Shown here: positions 32,419 to 40,998 of the stretch, piece after piece
How the letters are laid out: every line of letters begins with the position of its first letter
How positions within the stretch are numbered: the first letter of the stretch is position 1
Assembly: GCA_963737225.1 (NCBI GenBank)
Contig: CAVTSA010000004.1
Location: forward strand, 372,001-436,000
Reading direction: 5' to 3'
DNA: 64,000 nt
DNA from: CAVTSA01 sp963737225
Lineage (GTDB): Bacteria; Chloroflexota; Dormibacteria; Dormibacterales; Dormibacteraceae
Notes under the pieces: model-generated
The model's input: only the letters and a program-made list of their open reading frames with translations
Database searches by the model: none
What the model was told of the DNA's origin: nothing
Translations under genes and position numbers: made by a program

Positions 32419-34914
32419 CTACCGATGTGTGCGGAGGCGCTCGTCGAGCACGCTCTTCGCTTCGAGAAACGGCCGGGAGAGATGGGCGATATGGTCGTGG
32501 TCGCCGTGGTGATGGGTCACCGTACCCGGCGGGTGCTGCACGCTCATCTCGCGGACATACTGCAACGTCCCCTCCACCAGCGTGAGCATGTACCGCGCGG
32601 TCTGCTCACTGAACAGGTGATAGGTATCACTGCAGGCGAGGTAGACCGGCGAAGTGTGCGCCATCAGCCCGCGATGCCAGGCGTCCTCGTGGGCCATGAA
32701 CTCGTAGTAGCCGGGACCCCCAACCCGCGCGGCGAGCCAGCCGTCCTGCTCGACGGTCACCTTCGCTGCCAACCGCAGCCGCTTGGTTCCTTTGGGATCC
32801 TCGCTGGAGGCCACGACGCGGCCGTTGTGGACCAGCTCCAGCCGGTGGACAGGGAGTATCGACTGCGTGTCCGCTTCGACTTCCACGGTTCCGCCGCCCG
32901 GGACGCGCACGGTGTCGCCGGGCAGCGCGCCCTCCACCCGCAGTGACAGCAGCGGTCCGCCGCTCAGAAACGTCCGACCCCGTGCCAGATTCCGGCACCA
33001 GGCCTCGTAGGTGAACTCCTCGTCATCCGGTATGTGTACATAGGTGCGATAGAGACCGACCGGCACCTCACTGGACATCTTGTCGGTGCCACCCACCAGC
33101 GGCAGGCGGTAGCCTCCGTTCAGATACCGGTAGTACTCGGCGTGGTTGTACCGGCTGCCGGCCAGGAACTCCATCCCGTCCACCCGGCCGGTGGCGACCA
33201 TAGCTGCCGGCTCGCCGTTGGGATTCGGGATATGCGGCAGAATCACCGTGCCGCCCTGCTCGTGGCAGCGATCGGCCCACTCCGACATCGTGATCTCGAG
33301 CGAGCCGCCCATCTCGGCCTCGCTCGGGCCGTCGGAGCACCACGGCATGACCGGTCGCTTCAGCCCGAGGAGCGTGAGGTGACCGAGCATGTGCTGCCGG
33401 TTCTCCTGCGTCGCGTGCACGATCGTCCGGCCGTCTCGCGAGACCAGGGGCTCGCCCGTGAACTCCTCGGTGTTCGTGAACAGGTGGCCCCACTGCGAAA
33501 GGAGCAGGTTGACGACGTTGAGGTCCTCACCGCGGGCTTCCGTCTGCGCCCCCTGCGTCGACAGGAAGTGGACATGGGTGTCACCGCTGAACCAGCGCTC
33601 CGCGTTCATGTCGCGCATGCGTCGGAGCTCCAGCCTGAGGTGCTGCTGTCCGGGTTCGATGAGGACCTGTCTCCGCAGCGGCTCGTACTCGAAGCCCCGC
33701 GCGATGTCGACCATGACCTCGCCACGCGGCAGCCAGCCCTCGCAGGACCCGTTCACGTACGCGTAGCTCATGCCGCCCAGGCGCACGTCACCGCCGACGT
33801 CGATGTGCCAGGTGCCCATGTCGCTCCCGACATGCGCGTGGTGGCCATGCGGAGCGAACGGAATGCCGTCCGAGGACCGGAAGTGGACCCGGCAGGGGAT
33901 CGGTTGCCCGGATTCAGCATCCACGATCTCGGTGCGCACCCAGTTGCGGCCGCGATCGACCATCTGGATGCGGGCGGAGCCCACCGAGCGCTGATCACCG
34001 GCGGTGACTTCCTCCCAGGGGACGCTGCCGAGGCTTTCCTGGCCGCTCCGAACGGTCAGCCGCGCGGAGGGCAGCGCCGACACCTCCGCATAGGCCGGGC
34101 TGCTGCCGGGGTTGACGGGCTCGCCGAAGCCTGGCATCGGGCTCTCGAGGAACGCGCCCCTCGATTGTGTCGGGAGCGTGTAGGGGAACGTCGCGACCCC
34201 CCGATCGACGCTCACCTCGAGATCGATCGGAGTCCGGTCAGCCAACCGGGGGTCGTCCACGTCGATGCGGAGCGACCTCGCCGCCGGCAGCCGCAGTGGG
34301 TGCTCGTCGACCTCTCCGATCGTGAGTGCTGCGATCACAAAGCGCGGACCTTCGGCTTGGATCTCGAGGGCCCGGAGAGGAAGCTCAGGGTGCGGGTTGC
34401 GCCAGGCCCACAACCAGTAGCTGTGCGGCCACGCCTGCAGTGCTTCGGTCTGCCGCTCACCACCCGCGGCGAACGGACCCTGATAGCGAGGTGGCAGCCT
34501 GTCGTACGCGTCAGGCACCGCGAGAAACGGCAGCTGACCCCAGCTCACGGGCAGGTGCGCGATCTCGAAGCGGTCTCTGATCGTGACCTCTTCCGCGGTC
34601 CCGTCCTGATAGCAGAACCGGTACTGGGCGACGGCGCTCCCGACCGGGCCGCCCTCCATGATCGGAGAGTCCAGCAGCCGGTGGCAGAGCAGGAGGTTGA
34701 AGGCGGTGCACTGCAGCGGTATCGAGGCGCTGGGGGCGAGGCCCGTTCCCAGGCCGATGAAGCAGCGCCCGGGATCCTCCGAGATCGTGAAGGGGAACCC
34801 GCGGAGCGTGACTTCGCCCAGCGTCGTTTGACGCTCTCCGTCGAGGACCTCGGTCCCCAGGTTGCACCGATCGCCCAGAGCGACCGGCCGGTAGCCGTTT
34901 GATCCCGTGGCCAT
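32419..34914 (-). CDS. CehA/McbA family metallohydrolase (PHP-like)
   Basis: An 831-residue protein. The N-terminal half is beta-rich. A PHP-type metal domain starts near residue 460 with WFSGDTHVHFLSTQG, and VILPHIPNPNGEP and LVGGTDKMSSEVPVG follow, the pattern of the CehA/McbA family named after carbaryl carbamate hydrolases. No signal peptide is visible. The C-terminal tail contains VTHHHGDHDHIAHL, which has the HxHxDH spacing of metallo-beta-lactamases without that fold around it. The substrate is unknown. It lies between penicillin acylase and mannonate dehydratase genes. Confidence 0.8.
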   Translation of the reverse strand: MATGSNGYRPVALGDRCNLGTEVLDGERQTTLGEVTLRGFPFTISEDPGRCFIGLGTGLAPSASIPLQCTAFNLLLCHRLLDSPIMEGGPVGSAVAQYRFCYQDGTAEEVTIRDRFEIAHLPVSWGQLPFLAVPDAYDRLPPRYQGPFAAGGERQTEALQAWPHSYWLWAWRNPHPELPLRALEIQAEGPRFVIAALTIGEVDEHPLRLPAARSLRIDVDDPRLADRTPIDLEVSVDRGVATFPYTLPTQSRGAFLESPMPGFGEPVNPGSSPAYAEVSALPSARLTVRSGQESLGSVPWEEVTAGDQRSVGSARIQMVDRGRNWVRTEIVDAESGQPIPCRVHFRSSDGIPFAPHGHHAHVGSDMGTWHIDVGGDVRLGGMSYAYVNGSCEGWLPRGEVMVDIARGFEYEPLRRQVLIEPGQQHLRLELRRMRDMNAERWFSGDTHVHFLSTQGAQTEARGEDLNVVNLLLSQWGHLFTNTEEFTGEPLVSRDGRTIVHATQENRQHMLGHLTLLGLKRPVMPWCSDGPSEAEMGGSLEITMSEWADRCHEQGGTVILPHIPNPNGEPAAMVATGRVDGMEFLAGSRYNHAEYYRYLNGGYRLPLVGGTDKMSSEVPVGLYRTYVHIPDDEEFTYEAWCRNLARGRTFLSGGPLLSLRVEGALPGDTVRVPGGGTVEVEADTQSILPVHRLELVHNGRVVASSEDPKGTKRLRLAAKVTVEQDGWLAARVGGPGYYEFMAHEDAWHRGLMAHTSPVYLACSDTYHLFSEQTARYMLTLVEGTLQYVREMSVQHPPGTVTHHHGDHDHIAHLSRPFLEAKSVLDERLRTHR

Positions 34915-35085
34915 CTCGCATCAGATCATGCGGCAAGTGGGACGGGCGTCGGCGGGAAGACAGCACGCGGTAGCTCCGGTGCGGCGACCTCTGCGCTCGC
35001 GGAGAGTCGAGGTTTGCGGGTATGGCTGCCGCTGCTGCGCTGATGTTTCCGGTGTGCGGGGAGGTAGGCTCCCGCCAGAGACCGC

Positions 35086-37308
35086 TCAGGACATCCCGCC
35101 GGTCATAGGTATGCGCCGACGCGCGGCCCACTCCGCCAGCTGATCTGCGAAGTGTGGGCTGGCGGGGTCGCCGGAGCTGCCACCCGGAATCACAAAGCTC
35201 GCCGACGCTGGATTGGCGAGATCGATCACCTGCCGGTAGACCGACAGGTTCATCACCGTGAAGGGGGTGCCGCGCCGCCAGCCGTAGCTGGCCGCCTGGA
35301 TGGTGTCGGAGTCCCCGCCCATCGGAGTTGGAGGGAACGGCCCGGCACCCTCGACGCCCGGGACGCCGGCCAGCGGGTGCCGGCGTTCCGCCCGGTGGGC
35401 GTCGCCCCAACGCCAGCGCGCGGGGTCAGCGCCGCCGTGGCGGGCGGCGTCCGTCCACGCGGCCGCCAGCGCAGCGGGAGCGGCTGCCAGGACGCGGCGG
35501 CCCCGCTCGCCGTTCGAGGGTGCCGGGACCGGGCCGCCCAGGAGTTCCCAGGTGTCGTTCGCCAGCCATCTGGTGACCAGAGTGACCGTCGGCGCGAGAG
35601 TCCCCGACGCCACCCAGCGCCAGGTCGTATCGCCGAGGATGGGACGATACAGCGACTCGGCGAGATTGCGAACGAAGCACCCGTAGAGCAGCGCCGGACC
35701 GGAGTCCGCGGCCAGGTCGCCGTCCCAGGACGACAGCATCAGCCGCGCCTGCTCGGCCGGGCCGGCGAGCGGGCCGAGCGCGGCCAGCACACGAGTCCAG
35801 GAGTGTGCCGCGACCGACACGGTATCCGCCTGCATCCCTGCCAGCTCGCTCACCGTCATCTTTCGGGCGGAAGCCAGGTGCGATCGCAGCCGCTCGGCAC
35901 GGAAGGGCTGGGCGAACGTGTACGAGATGTACGGTTCGTCGCCGTCGACGATCGCGTTGTTCGCCGTCATGACGAAGCCCGCCGCCGGATCGATGGCCCG
36001 AGGCAGGTCCTTGAAGGGAACGGTGCTGATCCACTCGCACGACCCGTCCCACCCCGGTACCGGCAGCATGCGGTGAGCGGGCGACGTGCGGACCGGCAGC
36101 TGGCCGCGGCACTGGTAAGCGATCCGGCCATGCACGTCGGCGCAGACCAGGTTGTTGACCGGATCGACCCATCCTTCCTGGGCGTCAGCCATCTCCCGCA
36201 CCGAACTCGCGGGCAGCATGGCCTGCATGCACTCGAAACCGCGGTCCGGCCGGCAGGTCGCCGTGTACTTGAGCGCCAGGGCGACGCCATCGGCCGGGTC
36301 GCCGTGCACGACCGGCCCATGGCGGGTCTCCCAAACCTCCAGCTGAAGAGGATCGGAGTCGAGAACGTCGATTCGCTCCTGGTGACCGGTTGCTTCCGCC
36401 CACCCGTCCGGCGTCAGGTATCGCGACCCCTCGAACCGCTCCACGTAGAGGTCCTGGTTGTCGGCGGCGGCGTGTGTGATCGCCCAGCCCACCGATCCAT
36501 TGAACCCGAAGTGCGGGAACCCCGGTAGCCCCGGAAAGGTCGCCCCCACGACGTCGAAGTCCGGACAGGAGAGATGGCATTGCCAGTAGACGTTCGGTGT
36601 GTCGAGCAGCCGGTGCGAGTCGTTGCAGATGACAGCGCCGCCATGCACCGTCCGCGCCCCGCTGACCGCCCACGCGTTGGAGCCGGGTTCGGCCTCGGCG
36701 AGAAACCCCAGATGAGAGGTGACGTCCGCGAGCGCTTCGTCGACGATCCGGGTCAGACGGCCGCCGGGCGGAACCGACAGTGCCGATCCCGGCGCGGATC
36801 GCGTCTCCAACTTCGAAAACGCGTCCGGCCCGACCCGGGCCAGCAGGACCGCCTGCGCGAGCTTGTGCTGCCACTGCCCCATCAGAACGTGTCGGACCTT
36901 GAACACCGCGACCGAGTGCCAGGGCTCCCACGACTCGACGTGGTAGTGGCCGGGGAGAGGAGCCGCTCCATCGGCGACGGCCGCGTTGACACCCCTGGCG
37001 TAGGCACGGAATGCGGAGTGGGTCGCGGACGACATCGCTGACACGTCGGTCTTGGCGGCCCTCGCGAGCTGCAGCCGCCGGGACAGGATGTCAGCACCGA
37101 CGGCGGACGGCCCGGCGATCTCGGCCCAGCGGCCGCAGGCACGCCGGCGGTCGTAGTCGAGCTGGAACAGCCGGTCCTGGGCGCACGCGTAGCCCATGCC
37201 GAACCAGGCGTCGACGGCCGCCTGCGCGCGGACGTGCGGCACACCGCATTCGCCTCTGACGATGTCGACAGTGCCTGCCTCTCCGGCGAGGCTCACATGG
37301 GGCTGCAT
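35086..37308 (-). CDS. Penicillin acylase family N-terminal nucleophile amidohydrolase
   Basis: A 740-residue precursor of the Ntn-hydrolase type. The autocatalytic cleavage site and nucleophile are at EPGSNAWAVSG (Ser210), which becomes the beta-subunit N-terminus. GFNGSVGWAITHAAADNQD and FVMTANNAIVDGD supply the oxyanion and Asn residues. Family members hydrolyse amide bonds of penicillins, acyl-homoserine lactones and other N-acyl compounds. No signal peptide is present at the chosen ATG, unlike the exported classical enzymes, so it probably acts in the cytoplasm. The frame continues upstream to 37377, but that part has no homology that I recognise. Confidence 0.9.
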   Translation of the reverse strand: MQPHVSLAGEAGTVDIVRGECGVPHVRAQAAVDAWFGMGYACAQDRLFQLDYDRRRACGRWAEIAGPSAVGADILSRRLQLARAAKTDVSAMSSATHSAFRAYARGVNAAVADGAAPLPGHYHVESWEPWHSVAVFKVRHVLMGQWQHKLAQAVLLARVGPDAFSKLETRSAPGSALSVPPGGRLTRIVDEALADVTSHLGFLAEAEPGSNAWAVSGARTVHGGAVICNDSHRLLDTPNVYWQCHLSCPDFDVVGATFPGLPGFPHFGFNGSVGWAITHAAADNQDLYVERFEGSRYLTPDGWAEATGHQERIDVLDSDPLQLEVWETRHGPVVHGDPADGVALALKYTATCRPDRGFECMQAMLPASSVREMADAQEGWVDPVNNLVCADVHGRIAYQCRGQLPVRTSPAHRMLPVPGWDGSCEWISTVPFKDLPRAIDPAAGFVMTANNAIVDGDEPYISYTFAQPFRAERLRSHLASARKMTVSELAGMQADTVSVAAHSWTRVLAALGPLAGPAEQARLMLSSWDGDLAADSGPALLYGCFVRNLAESLYRPILGDTTWRWVASGTLAPTVTLVTRWLANDTWELLGGPVPAPSNGERGRRVLAAAPAALAAAWTDAARHGGADPARWRWGDAHRAERRHPLAGVPGVEGAGPFPPTPMGGDSDTIQAASYGWRRGTPFTVMNLSVYRQVIDLANPASASFVIPGGSSGDPASPHFADQLAEWAARRRIPMTGGMS

Positions 37309-37410
37309 CGGAGAAATTATCGCCAGCGCGCCCCGGGTCCTCCGGCAACCCGGTGATGCGGTCCCGGGACGGCACACGTGGACCTGTGCCCCCGACGTCG
37401 TGGCGTTCGG

Positions 37411-38382
37411 CTATGCGGTCGCGACACCGACGATGGGGCCCCCCTCCGGGATTGCCAGCGAGGTCACGGAGAAGAAGACGACACCGGTGTCGGGTGCCAA
37501 CAGCTCCTGGATGCGCTCTCCGAAGAGATCTCTCAACTCCCCGATCGGTTGGCCCTCCTGGACCACCTCGCCGCAGCGGATGGTGAGCGTGAGCAGCCCC
37601 GGGGCGGAGGCCCGAAGCCAGGCGGTGCCGCGATGCAGCTCTACCGGGTGCGCAAACAGCGGCTTACCGGGGAGCATGCCCAGCTGGCGCAGGGCAGACT
37701 CGAGACCGTTCAGATGGGCTCGCGTCGACGGCTCGTCGATGATCCCCTGCTGGCCGACCTCGACGATCACGGACGGGACCCCGATCTGGGAGGCGGCGCC
37801 GGTCGAGGATCCGGGCACGTCATCGCCGGCGGCGGCGATCAGGTGTCGGAGTCCGTAGGCCCGAGCCAGCCGGTCGGCGCGGCTGTCGAGGTCAGGGTCA
37901 CCGGTCACCCGGTACATGGCGAACGGCTCGAGCGCCTCGATCAGATCGCCACAGTGGAGGTCGAGGTACGCGTCGGCACCGCGGATCACGTGCTCGAGCA
38001 GGAAGTTCACCACCCGCGCCGAGGGCGCGCCGTCGGGAGCACCGGGGAATGCGCGGTTCAGGTTCCGGCCGTCCCGCGGATTCACATAGATGCTGCGCTC
38101 GAAGAACCCCGGCAAGTTGACCAGCGAGACCACCACCACGGTTCCGCGGAGTTGGCGCGGATCGAGCGCCCGGGCGAAGCGGACGGCTGCCTCGATCGGC
38201 GGGTATTCCGCCGCGTGGACCCCGGCCGTGACGACCAGCGTTGGGCCGTGCTCCGCCCCACGGATAACCCAGGCGGGCATCTCCCACGGCGGTTCGACGC
38301 CGGGGACCCGGATCATCCCCCGGACGCTCTCCCCTGCCGCGGGCCGCAAATCGCCCAGCGTTCTGCCCTCTGTCAATGCCAT
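37411..38382 (-). CDS. Succinylglutamate desuccinylase/aspartoacylase (M14 AstE-like) family protein
   Basis: A 323-residue zinc deacylase. TAGVHAAEYPPIEAA gives the His and Glu ligands, DLHCGDLIEAL the second His, and NLNRAFPG a conserved substrate loop. The C-terminal domain (TIRCGEVVQEGQPIGEL) is the beta-rich lid of the family. It would cleave an N-acyl amino acid amide bond. It heads the minus-strand group with penicillin acylase and the CehA-like enzyme, so three unrelated amide hydrolases are adjacent. Confidence 0.87.
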   Translation of the reverse strand: MALTEGRTLGDLRPAAGESVRGMIRVPGVEPPWEMPAWVIRGAEHGPTLVVTAGVHAAEYPPIEAAVRFARALDPRQLRGTVVVVSLVNLPGFFERSIYVNPRDGRNLNRAFPGAPDGAPSARVVNFLLEHVIRGADAYLDLHCGDLIEALEPFAMYRVTGDPDLDSRADRLARAYGLRHLIAAAGDDVPGSSTGAASQIGVPSVIVEVGQQGIIDEPSTRAHLNGLESALRQLGMLPGKPLFAHPVELHRGTAWLRASAPGLLTLTIRCGEVVQEGQPIGELRDLFGERIQELLAPDTGVVFFSVTSLAIPEGGPIVGVATA

Positions 38383-38898
38383 CCGTGTAACTCCTCCCGC
38401 GAGCCGGAAACGCCCAAAACCTCAAATGGCCATCGATGCGGACGACCTGCCCGGTTCAGCAGCCGGCCTTTCCGACCCGCAAGGGGCATCCCCCGCGAAG
38501 CCTCCGGGCACGGGCCGCTCACCTGCCTCCCCGGACGACCCTGGCCGACGGGGCGTCCTCAGGTTGCTCGACCGAACGACGAATGCCGGCACGCCGACGG
38601 CGGTCAGGAGCCTCCGCGGAGACGCGCCCGTGGGCGTCGGGCGCGGACCTGGTCATGGTAGCCATGCTGCCCCAACGATCCCGAGCCAGGGTGGCACCGC
38701 CGTCGTGCCCAGGTGGTAGACCAGGCGAACCCGCGTCATCCGACCGGCCAGGCCGCCGCCGCGGAGGGCACCAACAATCCCGCCGATGCAAGGCGATTGG
38801 TCACCGATTCCGTTCATCCATGCAAACTCGCTCTATTGCGGAGGCCTCGATGCGGCGAGGCTGGGCGTCTTGGCCAGGATCCCGCCGGCCGGATTCCA

Positions 38899-38931
38899 TG
38901 AATATAATGCGTAGGAGGCAAAATAATGTCC
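38899..38931 (+). promoter_or_regulatory. Shared XRE-cupin operator/promoter sequence, copy before the Dpp operon
   Basis: TGAATATAATGC, a 9-nt variable part, then AAAATAATGTCC. The same two blocks occur at 47806-47839, directly before the XRE-cupin gene, with nearly the same spacing. ATAATG occurs twice, 19 bp apart here and 20 bp apart there. The A/T-rich text stands out from its GC-rich surroundings. It lies about 160 bp before the first transporter gene. The likely binder is the XRE-cupin protein. Confidence 0.65.
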
Positions 38932-38964
38932 GAGGGAAAGCCAGTTGCGGACGCCGCCGGGTGA
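38926..38964 (+). CDS. Possible 12-codon leader peptide
   Basis: ATG at 38926 is preceded by TAGGAGG with 7-nt spacing, the best ribosome binding site in the neighbourhood, and opens a frame reading MSEGKPVADAAG then stop. It lies in the leader of the transporter operon, 124 bp before the first permease gene. It could be a regulatory leader peptide, or the relic of a gene start copied together with the promoter, since the same ATGTCC start is used by the XRE-cupin gene. Coding by itself is unproven. Confidence 0.3.
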   Translation: MSEGKPVADAAG

Positions 38965-39088
38965 TCGAGGCCAGGGGAGCAGGAAACGCGGACCGTCCGA
39001 GGGCGGCTCCGGAGCTTGAGCGGGCCGATCTCATCATCCGACTCCTGGCTCGGACAACGGCCGCCGATGAGCGGCGGTTAGTGGCGCT

Positions 39089-40021
39089 GTGCTGAAATTC
39101 ATTGCGTACCGCCTGTTGATGGCGGTGGTGGTGCTGTTCGGCCTGACCATCGTCACCTTCCTGATCATTCATCTGATCCCAGGCAATCCAGCACAGACGT
39201 TGCTGTTCGGCTCCAACCCTACGCCGGCCCAGATCCAACACCTGGAAGTTGAGCTTGGGCTTGACAAGCCGCTCTATGTCCAGTACGGCATCTACCTCTG
39301 GAACCTTTTGCACGGAAACATGGGCACCTCGTTCCTGAGCAATCAATCCGTCACATCAGAGTTGCTTTCAAGAGCGCCAAGTACATTGATTCTGTCGCTG
39401 TCGGCCATCATTTTTGCGGTGCTGGTCGGCGTACCCCTTGGCATCATCGGTGGCGTGGCGCCTGGGTCGCCACAAGACGCGGTAGCGCGCTTTGTGTCCT
39501 TCACCGGCACCTCCATACCCTATTTCTGGCTGGCGCTGATTCTGGTACTGATCTTCGCTGTCCACCTGAACTGGCTTCCGGCCATCGACAACGGAACGTT
39601 CAAAGCGTTGATTCTGCCGTCGATCGCGCTCGGCTGGGCGTACGCGGCCGTTCTGACGAGGCTGATCCGTGGCCGGCTCATCGATGTCTATCACTCCGAA
39701 TACATCCGGAATGCGCAGGCCAAGGGCTGCACGCCGTTCCATGTCCTGGTCCATCACGCCCTTCGAAACGCGGCCATCCCAGCCATCACCGTTCTGGGAC
39801 TCCAGGTCGGGAACATCCTCACCGGTGCCGCGGTGATCGAGGTGATCTTTGCCCGCGCCGGCCTGGGAAGTTACATGGTGAGCGCGATCAATTCCAAAGA
39901 CATCCCGGTAGTGCAGGCCTCGGTCCTGTTCGTTGGTACAGCGTACGTCATCATCAATCTGATCGTCGATCTGTTCGTGGGTGTCATCGATCCCCGAACC
40001 AGGCAGCCGGCCAGTGGATAA
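39089..40021 (+). CDS. dppB: Peptide/nickel ABC transporter permease (DppB-type)
   Basis: A 310-residue inner-membrane permease with six predicted segments. The N-terminus LKFIAYRLLMAVVVLFGLTIVTFLIIHLIPG and the cytoplasmic loop EYIRNAQAKGCTPFHVLVHHALRNA with the EAA-like motif are characteristic of DppB/OppB. The GTG start has a weak binding site. It is the first gene of an operon that encodes permeases, fused ATPases, a binding protein and an amidohydrolase. Base composition is visibly less GC-rich than in the flanking genes. Confidence 0.9.
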   Translation: MLKFIAYRLLMAVVVLFGLTIVTFLIIHLIPGNPAQTLLFGSNPTPAQIQHLEVELGLDKPLYVQYGIYLWNLLHGNMGTSFLSNQSVTSELLSRAPSTLILSLSAIIFAVLVGVPLGIIGGVAPGSPQDAVARFVSFTGTSIPYFWLALILVLIFAVHLNWLPAIDNGTFKALILPSIALGWAYAAVLTRLIRGRLIDVYHSEYIRNAQAKGCTPFHVLVHHALRNAAIPAITVLGLQVGNILTGAAVIEVIFARAGLGSYMVSAINSKDIPVVQASVLFVGTAYVIINLIVDLFVGVIDPRTRQPASG

Positions 40022-40994
40022 GAAACGATCGACTAGCACCGCGAGTTCGGCGATCACCGTCCCCGCCGAGATCGGCGCGGAAGCCGTGTTGTCGGGTCAG
40101 AACGTCAGAGCTCGGTCCACCTGGTGGCCGAGTTCGCGCGTCTCGCCGGTGGATGTTCTGATCGGTCTGACGATTCTGTTCTACATCGTCGTCCTCGTGG
40201 ACCCGGGATTGATCGCGCCCGGAAGTCCGACGGCAATCGCCGGTGTCCCGCTGGCGCCGCCCAGTCTCGCCAACTGGGCAGGCACCGATCAGCTGGGACG
40301 AAGTGTCTTCGACCGGCTGGTTTGGGGCGCCCGGCCGGTTCTGCTCGCGAGCGCGGCCGGCATGTGCATCTCGATGGCGATCGGTGTCACGCTCGGTGTC
40401 ATCGGCGCGATGGGCGGACGGGTCATCAGCGTCGTCGCGATGAGGGTCCTCGACATCTTGCTCGCGCTCCCGATCCTGCTCATCGCTCTCATGGTGATCG
40501 CCATCCTGGGACCCGGGATTCAGAGCGTCGTGATCGCCCTCGGGGTCGCGTTCATTCCCGCGTTCGCAAGGGTCGTCTATTCCTCCGTCCGAACTCTTCG
40601 CCGGGCGGATTATGTGTCTGCTTCGCGAGCCATGGGCGCCACTCTCCCCTACATCATGGTGCGGCACCTGATACCCAACCTGGCCACCGAGGTCCTCGTG
40701 ATCGCCAGCAGCGCATTCGGGTGGGCGATTCTGACCGCGACCACACTCAGCTTTCTCGGATTCGGCGTGAAGCTGCCATCGCCTGACTGGGGAATCGATC
40801 TGGCGGGAGGGGAACCCTATCTCTCGACGGCGTGGTGGATCTCGACGTTCCCCGGGCTTGCCATCACCGCGACGATTCTGTTCAGCAACTTCCTCGGAGA
40901 CTACCTGGCCAGGCGGCTTGATCCCCAGGGCCAGGTCCGCGCGATCGGCACCGTTGGGGATCCCGGGGTTGCGGCGCGTGCAATCGAGGAGTGA
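40014..40994 (+). CDS. dppC: Peptide/nickel ABC transporter permease (DppC-type)
   Basis: Partner permease of 326 residues. NWAGTDQLGRSVFDRLVWGAR is the conserved N-terminal block of DppC/OppC, and DYVSASRAMGATLPYIMVRHLIPN is the EAA loop that docks the ATPase; the end SFLGFGVKLPSPDWGIDLA is also typical. It overlaps the end of the dppB gene by 8 bp from GTG 40014; an earlier in-frame start at 39981 is possible. Confidence 0.9.
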   Translation: MDKKRSTSTASSAITVPAEIGAEAVLSGQNVRARSTWWPSSRVSPVDVLIGLTILFYIVVLVDPGLIAPGSPTAIAGVPLAPPSLANWAGTDQLGRSVFDRLVWGARPVLLASAAGMCISMAIGVTLGVIGAMGGRVISVVAMRVLDILLALPILLIALMVIAILGPGIQSVVIALGVAFIPAFARVVYSSVRTLRRADYVSASRAMGATLPYIMVRHLIPNLATEVLVIASSAFGWAILTATTLSFLGFGVKLPSPDWGIDLAGGEPYLSTAWWISTFPGLAITATILFSNFLGDYLARRLDPQGQVRAIGTVGDPGVAARAIEE

Positions 40995-40998
40995 GCCC

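Larger units (their letters stand above)
38383..39088. other. Long divergent intergenic region
   Basis: About 700 bp separates the AstE-like gene from the peptide-transporter operon. The left 500 bp shows only Arg/Pro-rich frames on both strands and nothing I can defend. The right part holds the promoter-like sequence shared with the XRE-cupin gene (38899-38931) and a 12-codon frame with a good ribosome binding site (38926-38964), both listed separately. A minus-strand promoter for the acylase group should also lie here but is not evident. Confidence 0.5.

Noticed and set aside
33034..34902. 622-codon plus-strand frame opposite the CehA-like gene
   Set aside because: Shadow of the real gene on the other strand; no recognisable domain.
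38436..39095. 219-codon plus-strand frame before the transporter
   Set aside because: Mostly Arg/Ser/Pro-rich and out of frame with the ribosome site; only its last 30 codons look protein-like, which is too little to call a gene.
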